A DNA stretch of 64,000 nt from Fervidibacillus halotolerans (GCF_026547205.1 NZ_CP106877.1:2684501-2748500), one strand, 5' to 3'; shown: positions 53,480-62,316, counted from the first letter of the stretch. The notes: generated by a model from the sequence alone, not told the origin. Program-made: numbers and translations.

Positions 53480-54235
53480 ATGATGAGTAACCGACCATTT
53501 GTATTATGGCTTATTTGGCAAAATCAGGAAACCAGGCAACGATATCATATTGGTACATTATCAAGTTTAAATGGTGAATATACTTTTTCCTATGAGTTGA
53601 GTGGAAAAAGAAGAACATTAATTGAGGCGATGGAAAATGGATATCGTCCGCATTTAGCTTTCAGAGATGTTAATAAAGTATACAAATCAAATCGTTTATT
53701 CGATGCTTTTGCAAGAAGATTACCAGATAAACGGCGACCAGATTTTCATGAACTATTAGAATCACTTGGCCTACCGAAAGATTATACGGATATGGATTTG
53801 TTACGAGCAACAGGAGGAAGATTAGCAACAGATCCGTATGAATTTGTCGCACCTATCTATCGCTATGGTAACCACTTTGACTTCGACTTTTTTATAGCTG
53901 GTTGGCGTTATTATGAAGGTGAAAAAGCCTTACGGGAATTAAAAATTGGAGAAGAAGTAAGACTTGAACGGGAATTAAAGAATCCGAAAGATAAAAAAGC
54001 TGTTGTTATTTTGTCGACAAAATCCGGTTCTAAGCTAGGGTATGTACCGGCGTTTTATAGCGGTTTTATGTTTGATGTTATTGAAAAGCAAGATCAATTC
54101 TATGCAAAAGTAGAAAAAATTAATTATAATGCAAAGCCCCAACTAAAAGTTGTTATATCCGTTGTGGGTGAAACAACGATTAATGAGTATGAGGGATCAG
54201 ATTTTAATATTATTGAAAGACTTGAATTTGTATAA
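53480..54235 (+). CDS. HipS-like N-domain fused to a HIRAN domain (antitoxin/sensor candidate)
   Basis: 251 residues. Residues about 8-125 resemble the N-subdomain 1 of HipA/HipS: RYHIGTLSSLNGEYTFSYE, then KSNRLFDAFARRLPDKRRPDF and LLRATGGRLATDP. Residues about 135-228 look like a HIRAN domain: GEEVRLERELKNPKDKKAVVIL and GSKLGYVPAFYSGFMFDVIE. HIRAN binds DNA ends or single strands in eukaryotic HLTF. It starts 0 bp after the kinase stop (ATG 53480, or ATG 53483), so the two are surely co-expressed. By analogy with HipS it may hold the kinase inactive, with HIRAN sensing damaged or phage DNA. There is no HTH domain and no HipB gene nearby. Confidence 0.75.
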   Translation: MMSNRPFVLWLIWQNQETRQRYHIGTLSSLNGEYTFSYELSGKRRTLIEAMENGYRPHLAFRDVNKVYKSNRLFDAFARRLPDKRRPDFHELLESLGLPKDYTDMDLLRATGGRLATDPYEFVAPIYRYGNHFDFDFFIAGWRYYEGEKALRELKIGEEVRLERELKNPKDKKAVVILSTKSGSKLGYVPAFYSGFMFDVIEKQDQFYAKVEKINYNAKPQLKVVISVVGETTINEYEGSDFNIIERLEFV

Positions 54236-54236
54236 T

Positions 54237-54723
54237 AATTTTTTTCGTATCTTTTATTCTGATACCGTATAGATGTAGAAGTACCAAATTGTTAACCAAC
54301 TTCTTTAAAAGTTTTTGATTTTACAAAACGTATGCGAACCGCCCGATCTAACTCTTTTGAAAATTAAAAATATCGTTCGACAATATAATTATATGCAACA
54401 AATCTTTTTCCACATGCACCACTTCGGCATCTTCGTTTCCTGTAAAACTTGTGCTGAAGTGTTCTCACCATTTTAAATGCTTAATTTTAAACATTCGATT
54501 TATAGATTTTCCGTGTTCTTTCCCACAGGGACATCCATGTATCTTTAAAGACGTTTCCACATCGATTGCGATTCCGTCCTTTAAATTTTGTATAGCTGTA
54601 ATGATTTCATCTTTAAAACCAGAAACTTTTTGAATATTGTTGTCAATTCAACTGTAAAAGAAATTGGAGAAAGCGCGCTTTTTTCTGAAATTGTTTAGAA
54701 CCCCCAACGTTTAGATTATAGTC
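54237..54723 (-). pseudogene. Decayed ISL3 element fragment (5' end and transposase N-terminus)
   Basis: Read on the minus strand from 54723: a left terminal repeat like that at 50720 (CTATAATCTAAACGTTGGGG), then remains of an ISL3 transposase. NIQKVSGFKDEIITAIQNL leads to HGCPCGKEHGK (zinc ribbon missing one residue) and MFKIKHLKW, then a stop and frame change to FYRKRRCRSGACGKRF and VAYNYIVERY. It ends with FVKSKTFKEVG*QFGTSTSIRYQ, matching KGKTFKEVGDVYGTSSTTIMRR of the upstream ISL3 copy. It is cut off at about 54237, two bases from the HIRAN gene. An old insertion, diverged from the 50.7-kb copy. Confidence 0.85.
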
Positions 54724-54912
54724 GAAAATTTGAAACATAAATAAGATAGGCAAGGGAAAGAAAAATTATCTTTCATCCCCTCACCCACTTTTTTCTGTTT
54801 GAAATATCGAAATCATTTTCACATCTTTTTTTTAAATGTCACAGTTCTATGAGAACTGACGACACAATTTGTTGGTGATTAAAGTTAGGTCAACAAAAGG
54901 AAGTAAATATTG
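54724..54912. other. Intergenic region after the lacI-type gene
   Basis: Contains CAGTTCT-ATG-AGAACTG (54842-54858), a 7-bp hairpin that could mark the 3' end of the minus-strand regulator transcript. It has no T-run on that strand. Nothing else recognised. Confidence 0.4.
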
Positions 54913-55902
54913 TTATTTTAAACGACTCGATTTCCTTTCGATCAATGTCGGTTCGAGTTTGATTTGAACTTTCTTAGAAGAAACTTTTTTTTCAATTCGA
55001 TCTAACAAAAGTTTCATCGTCGTTTTTACCATCTCTTCGATCGGTTGGTGAATACTTGAAATTCCCATCATTTTCGATAAGATCGTATCGTCAAAACCGA
55101 TGACGGAAATATCTTCTGGCACTTTTATTCCCCGATCTTCAACCGCTTTCACAAATTCCACCGCCATAAGGTCATTTGTTGTAAACACGCTTGTAAACTC
55201 CAAATTCGTTACTCGATCCAAATAATCTTCAATATCTTGCCTGATGAGATAACTATTCGAAGAAGTTTCTTTGATTGTAATATAGTTTTTCATCTGAAAG
55301 GTAAATCCATTTTCTGCTAAAGTATCTCGAAATCCAAAAAATTTATCATCAGGTATATTTCCAACCATTCCAAAGGTTTTATGATTTGTATAAATAAACT
55401 TTTTTGCCGCCAATTGTCCTGCTTTATAGTGATCTAGACCAACACTATGAAACTCCTCGTGAGTTTGCGTAACGGAAACGACCGGAATAGGTAATTTACT
55501 GATTTTTTCAAAATTATAATCACTTGTCGGTACGAAAATAATGCCGTCGACTTGACGGGAAATAAAATTTTCCATACTTTCCCATTCCAAGATCGGATTT
55601 CTCTTCGAATTGTGTAATAAAATATTATATCCGTAATTTCTCGCAACACTTTCCAACGTATCAATTAATTCAACAAAATACGGGTTATACGTTTCTGTTA
55701 CACAGACACCAATGATATAAGATTGATTTTGTTTTAACGTTTGTGCTGCTTTATTTGGAACGAAGCCGACTTCGTTAATTACATCGAAAACACGTTTCGC
55801 TAATTTTTCATTCACTCCCTCTTTCCCATTAATCACCCGAGATACGGTAGATTGGGAGACGTTTGCGAGCTTTGCAATTTCTTTCATCGTTAATTTCTTC
55901 AT
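54913..55902 (-). CDS. LacI/GalR-family repressor of the sucrose/fructan operon
   Basis: 329 residues. N-terminal HTH (MKEIAKLANVSQSTVSRVINGKEGVNEKLAKRV, residues 6-38), hinge (NKAAQTLKQNQSYIIGVCV) and a periplasmic-binding-like effector domain with VDGIIFVPTS and DDTILSKMMGISSIHQP. The start MKKLTMKE at 55902 is chosen because ATG 55908 abuts the SD AAGGAG. Divergent from the sugar operon, with LacI-type palindromes in the shared intergenic region. Effector is probably sucrose, fructose or a phosphate ester, by context. Confidence 0.92.
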   Translation of the reverse strand: MKKLTMKEIAKLANVSQSTVSRVINGKEGVNEKLAKRVFDVINEVGFVPNKAAQTLKQNQSYIIGVCVTETYNPYFVELIDTLESVARNYGYNILLHNSKRNPILEWESMENFISRQVDGIIFVPTSDYNFEKISKLPIPVVSVTQTHEEFHSVGLDHYKAGQLAAKKFIYTNHKTFGMVGNIPDDKFFGFRDTLAENGFTFQMKNYITIKETSSNSYLIRQDIEDYLDRVTNLEFTSVFTTNDLMAVEFVKAVEDRGIKVPEDISVIGFDDTILSKMMGISSIHQPIEEMVKTTMKLLLDRIEKKVSSKKVQIKLEPTLIERKSSRLK

Positions 55903-55942
55903 AGCCATCTCCTTCCTACTTTCAAAAGTTTGCAAATACGAA

Positions 55943-55956
55943 TTAAAACGTTAAAA
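55943..55956. promoter_or_regulatory. Candidate operator in the regulator leader
   Basis: TTAAAACGTTAAAA has the AACGTT core and central CG of LacI-family operators. It lies about 40 bp before the repressor start codon on the minus strand, fitting autoregulation. Confidence 0.5.
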
Positions 55957-56246
55957 CGATAGAAAATCGCAAAAGAAGGCTAAATCATGGCTTACGTTAA
56001 GTCTATCATGAAAAAACGTACAATTAAATTTTTCCCTTCGAACATAAGTTTTTTTATCAATTAATTTTTCATTTATCCTTTTTTGTTCATCCTTCTGTTT
56101 AAATCTTCAATTCTAAAATTTATAAAAAGTTACCCTTTATTGATTTGGGATGCGGAAAACGAGCGATATTCGAGTTAACTAAAATGAATAGGTATGAAAT
56201 CCTTAAGAATACAATCTTGATTTGAATCAACAATAATGAATCGAAA

Positions 56247-56260
56247 TGAAAACGTTTTAA
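56247..56260 (+). promoter_or_regulatory. Operator or cre-like palindrome upstream of the sugar operon promoter
   Basis: TGAAAACGTTTTAA (the TGA begins at 56247-56249) contains the perfect palindrome AAAACGTTTT at 56249-56258. It matches the CcpA cre consensus at nearly all positions and is also a good LacI-type operator. It ends 8 bp before the -35. Confidence 0.65.
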
Positions 56261-56267
56261 TGTTTTA

Positions 56268-56296
56268 TTGACATCAATCTTAGCCTATTGTAACAT
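56268..56296 (+). promoter_or_regulatory. Promoter of the sucrose/fructan operon
   Basis: TTGACA at 56268-56273, a 17-bp spacer and TAACAT at 56291-56296. Confidence 0.75.
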
Positions 56297-56312
56297 AATT
56301 AGTGTAATATGA

Positions 56313-56324
56313 GAATACGTATTC
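56313..56324 (+). promoter_or_regulatory. Second palindromic operator candidate
   Basis: GAATACGTATTC is a perfect 12-bp palindrome with central CG, about 17 bp past the -10, where a bound repressor would block elongation. Its half-site differs from the AAAACG type, so the regulator pairing is unsure. Confidence 0.55.
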
Positions 56325-56356
56325 AAACAGAAAGAAACATATTTTAAAGTATTATA

Positions 56357-57752
56357 ATGGGAAAAATTAAAAACAATTTATTTTTTATTTTGATTACGTT
56401 TTCTAAAGCTGTTGGTTTAATAGGATGTAATTCAAACTCTTCTAGTGATGGCGATTCCGATAAGATTATCATATGGACACAAGCATCTGAAGATCATCCT
56501 GAAGGACAAATGTTTGCAGAAAGGGTTAAAAAATATAATGAAATGAATCCGGACAAGCCTCAAGTGGAAATCGAAAATATTACGAGAGCTGGTGCCGGTT
56601 CCGGTTATATTGATAAGTTAAACGCTGCAATTACGGCAAAAGACATGCCTGATATTTTCACTTTGGACGGCCCTGATGTTTCTGCTTATGTGGATGCGGG
56701 TCTTGTTGGAGAATTGGATAGTTACATGAGTGAAGGCTTTAAAGAAGGTTTTACACCTGCCATGATTGATCAGGGCACAGTTGATGGAACATTTTATGCG
56801 ATGGGTTATCAAGATTCTGGAGTCGTTATCATGTATAACGAAGATATGATTAATGCTTTACCGGAAGATATCACATCGGAAATACCTTCTTCGGATGCAG
56901 ATTGGACATGGGATGAGTTTATTGATCTTGCAAGGAAAGTTGATGATTTTGCGAAGAAGACGGATGACCCGGCATTTGACGATTATGAAGTTGCTGTAAG
57001 TTTACTTTTGACAGATATTACTTCAGGAGCTTATGAAACGGGTACATATTATTTAACCCCATTGCTTTGGTCAAATGGTGCGAACATCGTTGCGGAAGAC
57101 GGAGTTACGGTAGATGGTGTATTAAATAGTGAAGAGAGCATCGATGCACTTACCCAGTATGCAAAATTATTTGAAGAACCTGCTCTTGCAAGTGCTTCTG
57201 AGTCAGAGAAAGCTTTTCATACTGGTAAAGCAGTTTTTTCCATTAGTGGATTTTGGTACATTAATGAATTAACAAATAACTATCCGAATTTGCATTTTCG
57301 AACGTTGCGTTATCCGAAAATGGATAAGGACTATAATGGATTATACACACCATCGGGATCTTGGGCATTTGTAAGAAATGGATTAGAAACTGATGAGGTA
57401 AAAAAAACAGATCGTAGAAGTTATGGAATGGTTAACAAATGATGAAGCAGCTGAACAATACTATGAAGCAAATGGAGCAATTCCAGGGAGAAAGGATTCA
57501 GTTGATGTTATCGATACAAATACTGATAATCCGTACCATAACGAAGCATGGACGGTTTTAAAATATCAAGTAGAAACCACAAATAAAGCACGTCCGATAT
57601 CCCCCGGATATCCATATTTATCCGAAACCTTTGCTAAAGATATTCTTCTAAAAATAGCTCAAAACGAAGTAACCGATCAAAAAACGATTCGATCATATGT
57701 GGATGAAGCGGTGAAAAAAATCGATTTAGAATTTGAGAAATATCGTAAATGA
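56357..57752 (+). pseudogene. Sugar ABC transporter binding lipoprotein, frameshifted
   Basis: Extracytoplasmic solute-binding protein of the carbohydrate CUT1 type. A signal peptide with lipobox LIGC (lipidated Cys at residue 24) is followed by the mature domain IIWTQASEDHPEGQ, DMPDIFTLDGPDV, WTWDEFIDLARK and LYTPSGSWAFVRNG. At 57400-57407 a run of eight A breaks the frame: the first frame reads KKTDRRSYGMVNK and stops at 57442, whereas the family-like reading QIVEVMEWLTNDEAAEQYYEANGAIPGRKD continues in another frame to 57752. One A too many (A8 for A7) explains it. No good SD precedes ATG 56357. It is either inactivated or a homopolymer sequencing error. Confidence 0.88.
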
Positions 57753-57800
57753 TATTGAAACCCGAAAGGGAAGTAGAAGTTCAGCAAACCGAGTAAATTT

Positions 57801-57840
57801 GGGCCGGCTAGGCAAAAGGTGCGTTTAGCCGCCCTTTCCT
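57801..57840 (+). terminator. Intercistronic stem-loop between binding protein and permease genes
   Basis: GGGCCGGCTA (57801-57810) pairs with TAGCCGCCC (57826-57834) with one bulge, followed by TTTCCTTTT. Such hairpins commonly keep binding-protein mRNA more abundant than permease mRNA. Confidence 0.7.
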
Positions 57841-57909
57841 TTTCCGCCACGGACAATGAAATTTCGAATCGTAATCGATAACTTTAATGAGATGAGGAGT
57901 GAAATTTGG

Positions 57910-58845
57910 ATGAAACGGGGGATCAAGCGGTTCGTTAAAATTAGAAATTTAAATGATCAACATAAAAAGCAATATAAAAAAAGTGAAATTTTCTATGCCT
58001 ATGGGTTTTTATCACCCGCGATGATTTTAGCATTTTTGTTTATCGTTTTTCCGATCTTGATTGCATTTAGTTATGGATTTACAGACTATTATTTGTTAAA
58101 ACCCGATGAAAAACAATTTATCGGTTTACGTAATTTTGTCCGAATGGCATCCGATGATGTTCTTATAAAAAGTTTTTTTAATACAGTCCAATTTGTTATT
58201 TTAGTGGTCCCATTACAATTATCGATGGCACTGATCCTTGCATTAATTATTAATCAGAAAGTTCGAGGGGTAGGTTTCTTTAGAACAGCCTATTTTGCAC
58301 CGGCGGTTTTATCATTAGTAGTAATTTCCATTCTATGGACAGTGATGTTAAATCCAAATAACGGGTTAATTAATCAACTGTTATCCGATTTCGGTATTCC
58401 GAAACAACCGTTTCTTTCCAGTGCAGATCAGGCGATGTATTCCATCGTCGCAATTTCTGCTTGGAGTGGGTGTGGATATTAAATGATGATTTTTTTAGCC
58501 GGTTTAAAAAATATCGATCAAAGTTTATATGAAGCTGCCGATATCGATGGAGCAAATGGACTTCAAAAATTTTTGCACATCACCCTTCCTTCCTTAAAAC
58601 CGATTACTATGTTTTTAATAATCACAACGACAATCCAAGCGTTTAAGTTAATCGTTCAACCGATGGTCATGACTGGTGGTGGACCTGACTATTCGGCGAT
58701 GACTGTGCTTCAATATATTTATGAGTATGGATTCCGACATCGAAACGTTGGCTATGTAAGTGCGGTTACAATCGTTTTCACGCTCTTTTTAATCATTGTA
58801 TCAATAATCATTAAAAAGTTATTTCGGGAGGAGGAAGTGGCTTGA
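57910..58845 (+). pseudogene. Sugar ABC permease 1 (MalF/UgpA type), interrupted by a stop codon
   Basis: Membrane subunit of a CUT1 importer. From ATG 57910 (SD GAGGAG) it reads MKRGIKRFVKIRN, then membrane helices starting FYAYGFLSPAMILAFLFIVFP. At 58480-58482 TAA interrupts GCGY*MMIFLAGLKNIDQSLYEAADIDGA. Family members have GYQMMIFLAGL here, so the stop is best explained by CAA (Gln) changed to TAA. The reading frame continues intact to 58845 with the EAA loop (LYEAADIDGANGLQKFLHITLP) behind the stop. Without read-through or restart at ATG 58483, no functional permease is made. Confidence 0.9.
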
Positions 58846-59675
58846 AAATATTGAAAAAAACTTTATTTTATGTCGTTGCAAGCCTCCTAGCTTTACAGTT
58901 TTTATTACCACTAATTTGGATGATTTTATCTTCGTTTAAAATTGACGAGACAATCTATAAGGATATTAATAGTATTTTTGCCTTTATTCCAAGATTTTCA
59001 GATTTAACATTCCATTCGTATTCAGAGTTGTTAGGAATGTACAATATTTTTAAAAACGTAGGAAATAGCCTCCTTTATGCATCGATTACGACAATCGTTG
59101 GTCTAACAATTAATTCATTAGCAGGCTATGCCCTAGCCCGTTTTATATTTCCATTTAAGGACGGAATATTAATTTTTATCATTGCACTGATGATTGTTCC
59201 AATTGAGGCGATTATTTTGCCCTTATTTTTAGTTGTGAATGATATGGGGTTAATTAACACGATTCCAGGGTATTTGCTTCCGTTTTTTGTAAACGTAATG
59301 AATATTTTTCTTTTTAGACAACATTTCCTTTCCTTCCCCGGTGAACTGATTGAATCGGCGAAAATCGATGGACTTGGGGAGATTGGTAGTTTCTTTAAGA
59401 TTGTTGTTCCATCTAGTTTAAACATTTATGTTACAGTTGGAATTTTAACATTTTTAACTTCGTGGAATGATTTCTTATGGCCGGTAATGGCACTTTCCAA
59501 TTCGGATTTAATGCCTGTCCAAGTCGCATTAAATGCTATTTTTAGTGACACATATAATATTTTCACAAGCCATACGATGGCAGCTTTGACCATTGTAACG
59601 ATTCCGGTTGTGTTGTTATATGCATTTTTCCAAAAATATATCATCGAAGGATATACCAGAAGTGGTATTAAGTAG
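58842..59675 (+). CDS. Sugar ABC permease 2 (MalG/UgpE type)
   Basis: 277 residues, six membrane helices, with the cytoplasmic EAA loop LIESAKIDGLGEIGSFFKIVVPSS contacting the ATPase. The start is TTG at 58842, overlapping the permease 1 stop (TTGA), behind GGGAGGAGG. The gene is intact although its partner is broken. No ATPase gene lies in the operon; these importers commonly share an MsmX-type ATPase encoded elsewhere. Confidence 0.93.
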   Translation: MKILKKTLFYVVASLLALQFLLPLIWMILSSFKIDETIYKDINSIFAFIPRFSDLTFHSYSELLGMYNIFKNVGNSLLYASITTIVGLTINSLAGYALARFIFPFKDGILIFIIALMIVPIEAIILPLFLVVNDMGLINTIPGYLLPFFVNVMNIFLFRQHFLSFPGELIESAKIDGLGEIGSFFKIVVPSSLNIYVTVGILTFLTSWNDFLWPVMALSNSDLMPVQVALNAIFSDTYNIFTSHTMAALTIVTIPVVLLYAFFQKYIIEGYTRSGIK

Positions 59676-59687
59676 AAAGGAGCCTTT

Positions 59688-61133
59688 ATGAACAAACTAG
59701 AAAAAGCAAACAAATATATTCAAGAAAATAAAGATCAGGTGAATAACCGCCCCATTTATCATTTTTCTCCGGAAATCGGTTGGATGAACGATCCGAATGG
59801 TTTTATTTATTACAAAGGACGGTATCATTTATTTTACCAATATAACCCTTATGATGTCGTTTGGGACAATATGCATTGGGGACATGCAACAACGACTGAC
59901 TTTGTACAATGGGAGTACTTGCCCATCGCATTGGCCAATGATCGATGGTACGATGCCAATGGTTGTTTTTCAGGTAGTGCCATCGAAAAGGATGGAAAAC
60001 TTTATCTTATGTATACGGGGCATGTCGATCCGAATCTCGGATTTGATCGAATCGAGTCGGAAATATTTGAGCGGCAATGTATCGCCGTGTCGAAGGATGG
60101 AGTGAACTTTGACAAAATAAAGGAAAATCCTGTCATCGATGAAAAGATATTACCTGAAGGATATTGCATATGTGATTTTCGAGATCCTAAAGTGTTTGAA
60201 AAGGATGGAAAATATTATGCTGTCCTTGCGGTAAGAAACAAACAGCGTCGTGGGGAAATTATTTTATTTTCATCCGATGATCTTTTAACATGGGAATTCC
60301 ATTCGTCGATTTATCAATCAAAGGATGAGGAAAATATTTTATTGGAGTGTCCTGACATATTTTCGATCGATGGAAAAGATGTTTTACTTTTCTCGGTTAT
60401 GCCATGCGATCCTATTTATGCGAACGAAATTCAAAATCATACCGCATATTTAATAGGAAAACTGGATTTGGAAAAGGGAAAATTTTTCGTCGAACAAAAG
60501 GGTCTTTTAGATTATGGTCGTGCATTTTACGCACCTCAATCGACAACAGGGAAACATGGAGAACGTCTGTTAATTGGCTGGATGCATAAATGGCATCAAA
60601 AAAATCCGCCAAAATCGTACGGATTTAACGGTATGATGTCCCTCCCTCGCCAATTAACAATAGAAAATGGTCGTTTTATTCAAAAACCGGCGATCGATCT
60701 ACATTCATTCTTTTCTGAGAAAAAGAATCAGAAAAACATTCGAATGTACGCTGGAAAAGAATGGTCTATTGAAAATATTGCAGGGTATTTAAAAATTAAC
60801 GTCGATCGAAAAAAATCTTTTACTGTTCAATGTTTCAAAAAAAGCGATCATGGGATTCAATTTGAATGGGATGGATGTAATGGGAATTTGATCGTCTCTT
60901 CCAGTTATGGCGACAAAGAGACGATTCAAATCGAGATCGATGATGAAAATAATGATTTTATTACTTTTGAATGGTTTATTGATCGTCATTCGATCGAATT
61001 ATTTATCAACGGTGGACAAAAAGTTGCCAGTTTCATTGCCTATGAAGAGGATAAAGGAAGACAGACGGCTATTTCTGTAAAAGAAGATACGACCATTGAA
61101 ACCGTTGAATATAGGGAATTTATTTTTAAGTAG
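59688..61133 (+). CDS. GH32 sucrose/fructan hydrolase (intracellular)
   Basis: Beta-fructosidase that splits sucrose, sucrose-6-phosphate or short fructans. 481 residues, no signal peptide, so cytoplasmic. The five-bladed propeller catalytic residues are D35 (GWMNDPNG, nucleophile), D166 (DFRDP, transition-state stabiliser) and E220 (LLECPD, acid/base). A C-terminal beta-sandwich follows from about 350. With an ABC importer and a fructokinase in the same operon, unphosphorylated sucrose or a fructo-oligosaccharide is the likelier substrate. ATG at 59688 after AAAGGAG. Confidence 0.93.
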   Translation: MNKLEKANKYIQENKDQVNNRPIYHFSPEIGWMNDPNGFIYYKGRYHLFYQYNPYDVVWDNMHWGHATTTDFVQWEYLPIALANDRWYDANGCFSGSAIEKDGKLYLMYTGHVDPNLGFDRIESEIFERQCIAVSKDGVNFDKIKENPVIDEKILPEGYCICDFRDPKVFEKDGKYYAVLAVRNKQRRGEIILFSSDDLLTWEFHSSIYQSKDEENILLECPDIFSIDGKDVLLFSVMPCDPIYANEIQNHTAYLIGKLDLEKGKFFVEQKGLLDYGRAFYAPQSTTGKHGERLLIGWMHKWHQKNPPKSYGFNGMMSLPRQLTIENGRFIQKPAIDLHSFFSEKKNQKNIRMYAGKEWSIENIAGYLKINVDRKKSFTVQCFKKSDHGIQFEWDGCNGNLIVSSSYGDKETIQIEIDDENNDFITFEWFIDRHSIELFINGGQKVASFIAYEEDKGRQTAISVKEDTTIETVEYREFIFK

Positions 61134-61144
61134 GAGGGCTACAC

Positions 61145-62011
61145 ATGTATTTTGGAGCAATTGAAGCCGGCGGAACAAAATTTGTATGTGCGGTAGGGGA
61201 CAAAGATTTACAAATCATCGATCAAACTACGATTCCGACAACAACTCCAAAAGAAACGATGAAAGAACTGTTTCGTTTTTTCGATTCCTATTCACTCGTC
61301 TCCATGGGAATCGGCTCCTTTGGTCCGATTGATGTAAAACAAGGATCTCCCACATATGGTCATATTACCAATACACCAAAAAAGGGATGGACGTTTTTCA
61401 ATTTTGTCGGTTCAATCAAAGAAAAATACGATATACCAGTTGCGTGGACGACAGATGTGAACGCAGCGGCCTACGGGGAATGGAAAAATGGGGCAGCAAA
61501 GGGTTTGGAAAATTGTCTTTATTTAACGGTCGGTACAGGAATCGGCGGAGGAGCGATCGTTAATGGAAAACTTTTAGAAGGGTTTAGCCATCCAGAAATG
61601 GGACATATTTTGTTACAACCCCATCCGGATGATTCGTATGAAGGACATTGTCCATTCCATAAAAATTGTTTGGAAGGACTCGCATCAGGACCAGCCATTG
61701 AAGGAAGATATGGAAAAAAAGGGATTGAGCTTTCCGGTGAAGATCAAGTTTGGGAGATGGAAGCCTACTACATAGCCCAAGCGTTGATGAATTATTCATT
61801 AATTTTACGGCCGGATCAAATTATTTTAGGTGGCGGTGTCATGAAGCAAGAACAATTATTTCCCCTCATTCGGAAAAACTTTGAGTCGTTATTGAATCAT
61901 TACATTGACACGCCCGATTTATCGAACTACATCGTTTCTCCAAAATTAGGGGACCGTGCCGGTATAACGGGAGCATTGAATTTAGCTTCTGAAGTAGTGG
62001 AGACCATTTGA
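61145..62011 (+). CDS. ROK-family fructokinase
   Basis: Phosphorylates the fructose released by the GH32 enzyme. 288 residues. ATP-binding GAIEAGGTKF (4-13), catalytic base D104 (WTTDVNAAAYGE), phosphate loop VGTGIGGGAI, and the ROK zinc site H154, C169, H172, C175 (GHCPFHKNC). Close in form to B. subtilis GmuE/YdhR. It starts 11 bp after the GH32 gene with TAGGAGGG and ends the operon. Confidence 0.93.
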   Translation: MYFGAIEAGGTKFVCAVGDKDLQIIDQTTIPTTTPKETMKELFRFFDSYSLVSMGIGSFGPIDVKQGSPTYGHITNTPKKGWTFFNFVGSIKEKYDIPVAWTTDVNAAAYGEWKNGAAKGLENCLYLTVGTGIGGGAIVNGKLLEGFSHPEMGHILLQPHPDDSYEGHCPFHKNCLEGLASGPAIEGRYGKKGIELSGEDQVWEMEAYYIAQALMNYSLILRPDQIILGGGVMKQEQLFPLIRKNFESLLNHYIDTPDLSNYIVSPKLGDRAGITGALNLASEVVETI

Positions 62012-62134
62012 TTATCATTTTCGTAAAATAGATAAAATAATCCCGTGAAGAAGTATCATTATTATACGAAGAAAAAGGGAACGTTTAAAATCTGTATCGT
62101 ACTACTGTGAGAAAAAGGAACGATTATTAAAATA

Positions 62135-62166
62135 TCCCGGTTAGTGTAAAAAGTCTCTAATCGGGA
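62135..62166 (+). terminator. Stem-loop ending the sugar operon
   Basis: TCCCGGTTAG (62135-62144) pairs with CTAATCGGGA (62157-62166) through ten positions with one G-T. The following cttcatt is weakly T-rich. Confidence 0.6.
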
Positions 62167-62215
62167 CTTCATTCCTCTATATAACATTTTCCTACGCGAT
62201 GCTTTTTCTCTCAAA

Positions 62216-62229
62216 AGAAAGCGTTGACA
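62216..62229 (+). promoter_or_regulatory. cre-like catabolite-repression site
   Basis: AGAAAGCGTTGACA matches the CcpA consensus TGWAARCGYTWNCW at 12 of 14 positions and overlaps the -35 hexamer. CcpA bound here would block polymerase when glucose is present. Confidence 0.5.
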
Positions 62230-62253
62230 GTATGTTGGAAAGTGTGCTAATAT
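62224..62253 (+). promoter_or_regulatory. Promoter of the esterase transcript
   Basis: TTGACA at 62224-62229, an 18-bp spacer and TAATAT at 62248-62253. Confidence 0.75.
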
Positions 62254-62286
62254 GAAAACATTAAATTAATAGTAAGCCTTTTCAAC

Positions 62287-62316
62287 GGGGTTGTTACTGG
62301 TCGTGCAGGCAAAACC
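62287..62316 (+). promoter_or_regulatory. LicT/SacT-type ribonucleic antiterminator (RAT 1)
   Basis: The segment begins GGGGTTGTTACTGG and ends GCAGGCAAAACC, almost the consensus of BglG/SacY-family RAT sites (GGATTGTTACTG...GCAGGCAAAACC). The end of the site overlaps the first arm of the terminator at 62311, the defining layout of these switches. An active, unphosphorylated antiterminator protein would stabilise the RAT hairpin and allow transcription onward. Confidence 0.85.

Noticed and set aside
57400-57442. Programmed frameshift at the A8 run in the binding-protein gene
   Set aside because: No stimulatory hairpin or SD-like element is evident just around it, and binding proteins are not known to use frameshifting; mutation or sequencing error is simpler.
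58480-58482. Stop-codon reassignment (TAA or TAG as Gln)
   Set aside because: The in-frame TAA in permease 1 and TAG in the transposase might suggest it, but most intact genes here, including rplX, tuf and rpsC, end in normal TAA or TAG and Gln uses CAA/CAG throughout.
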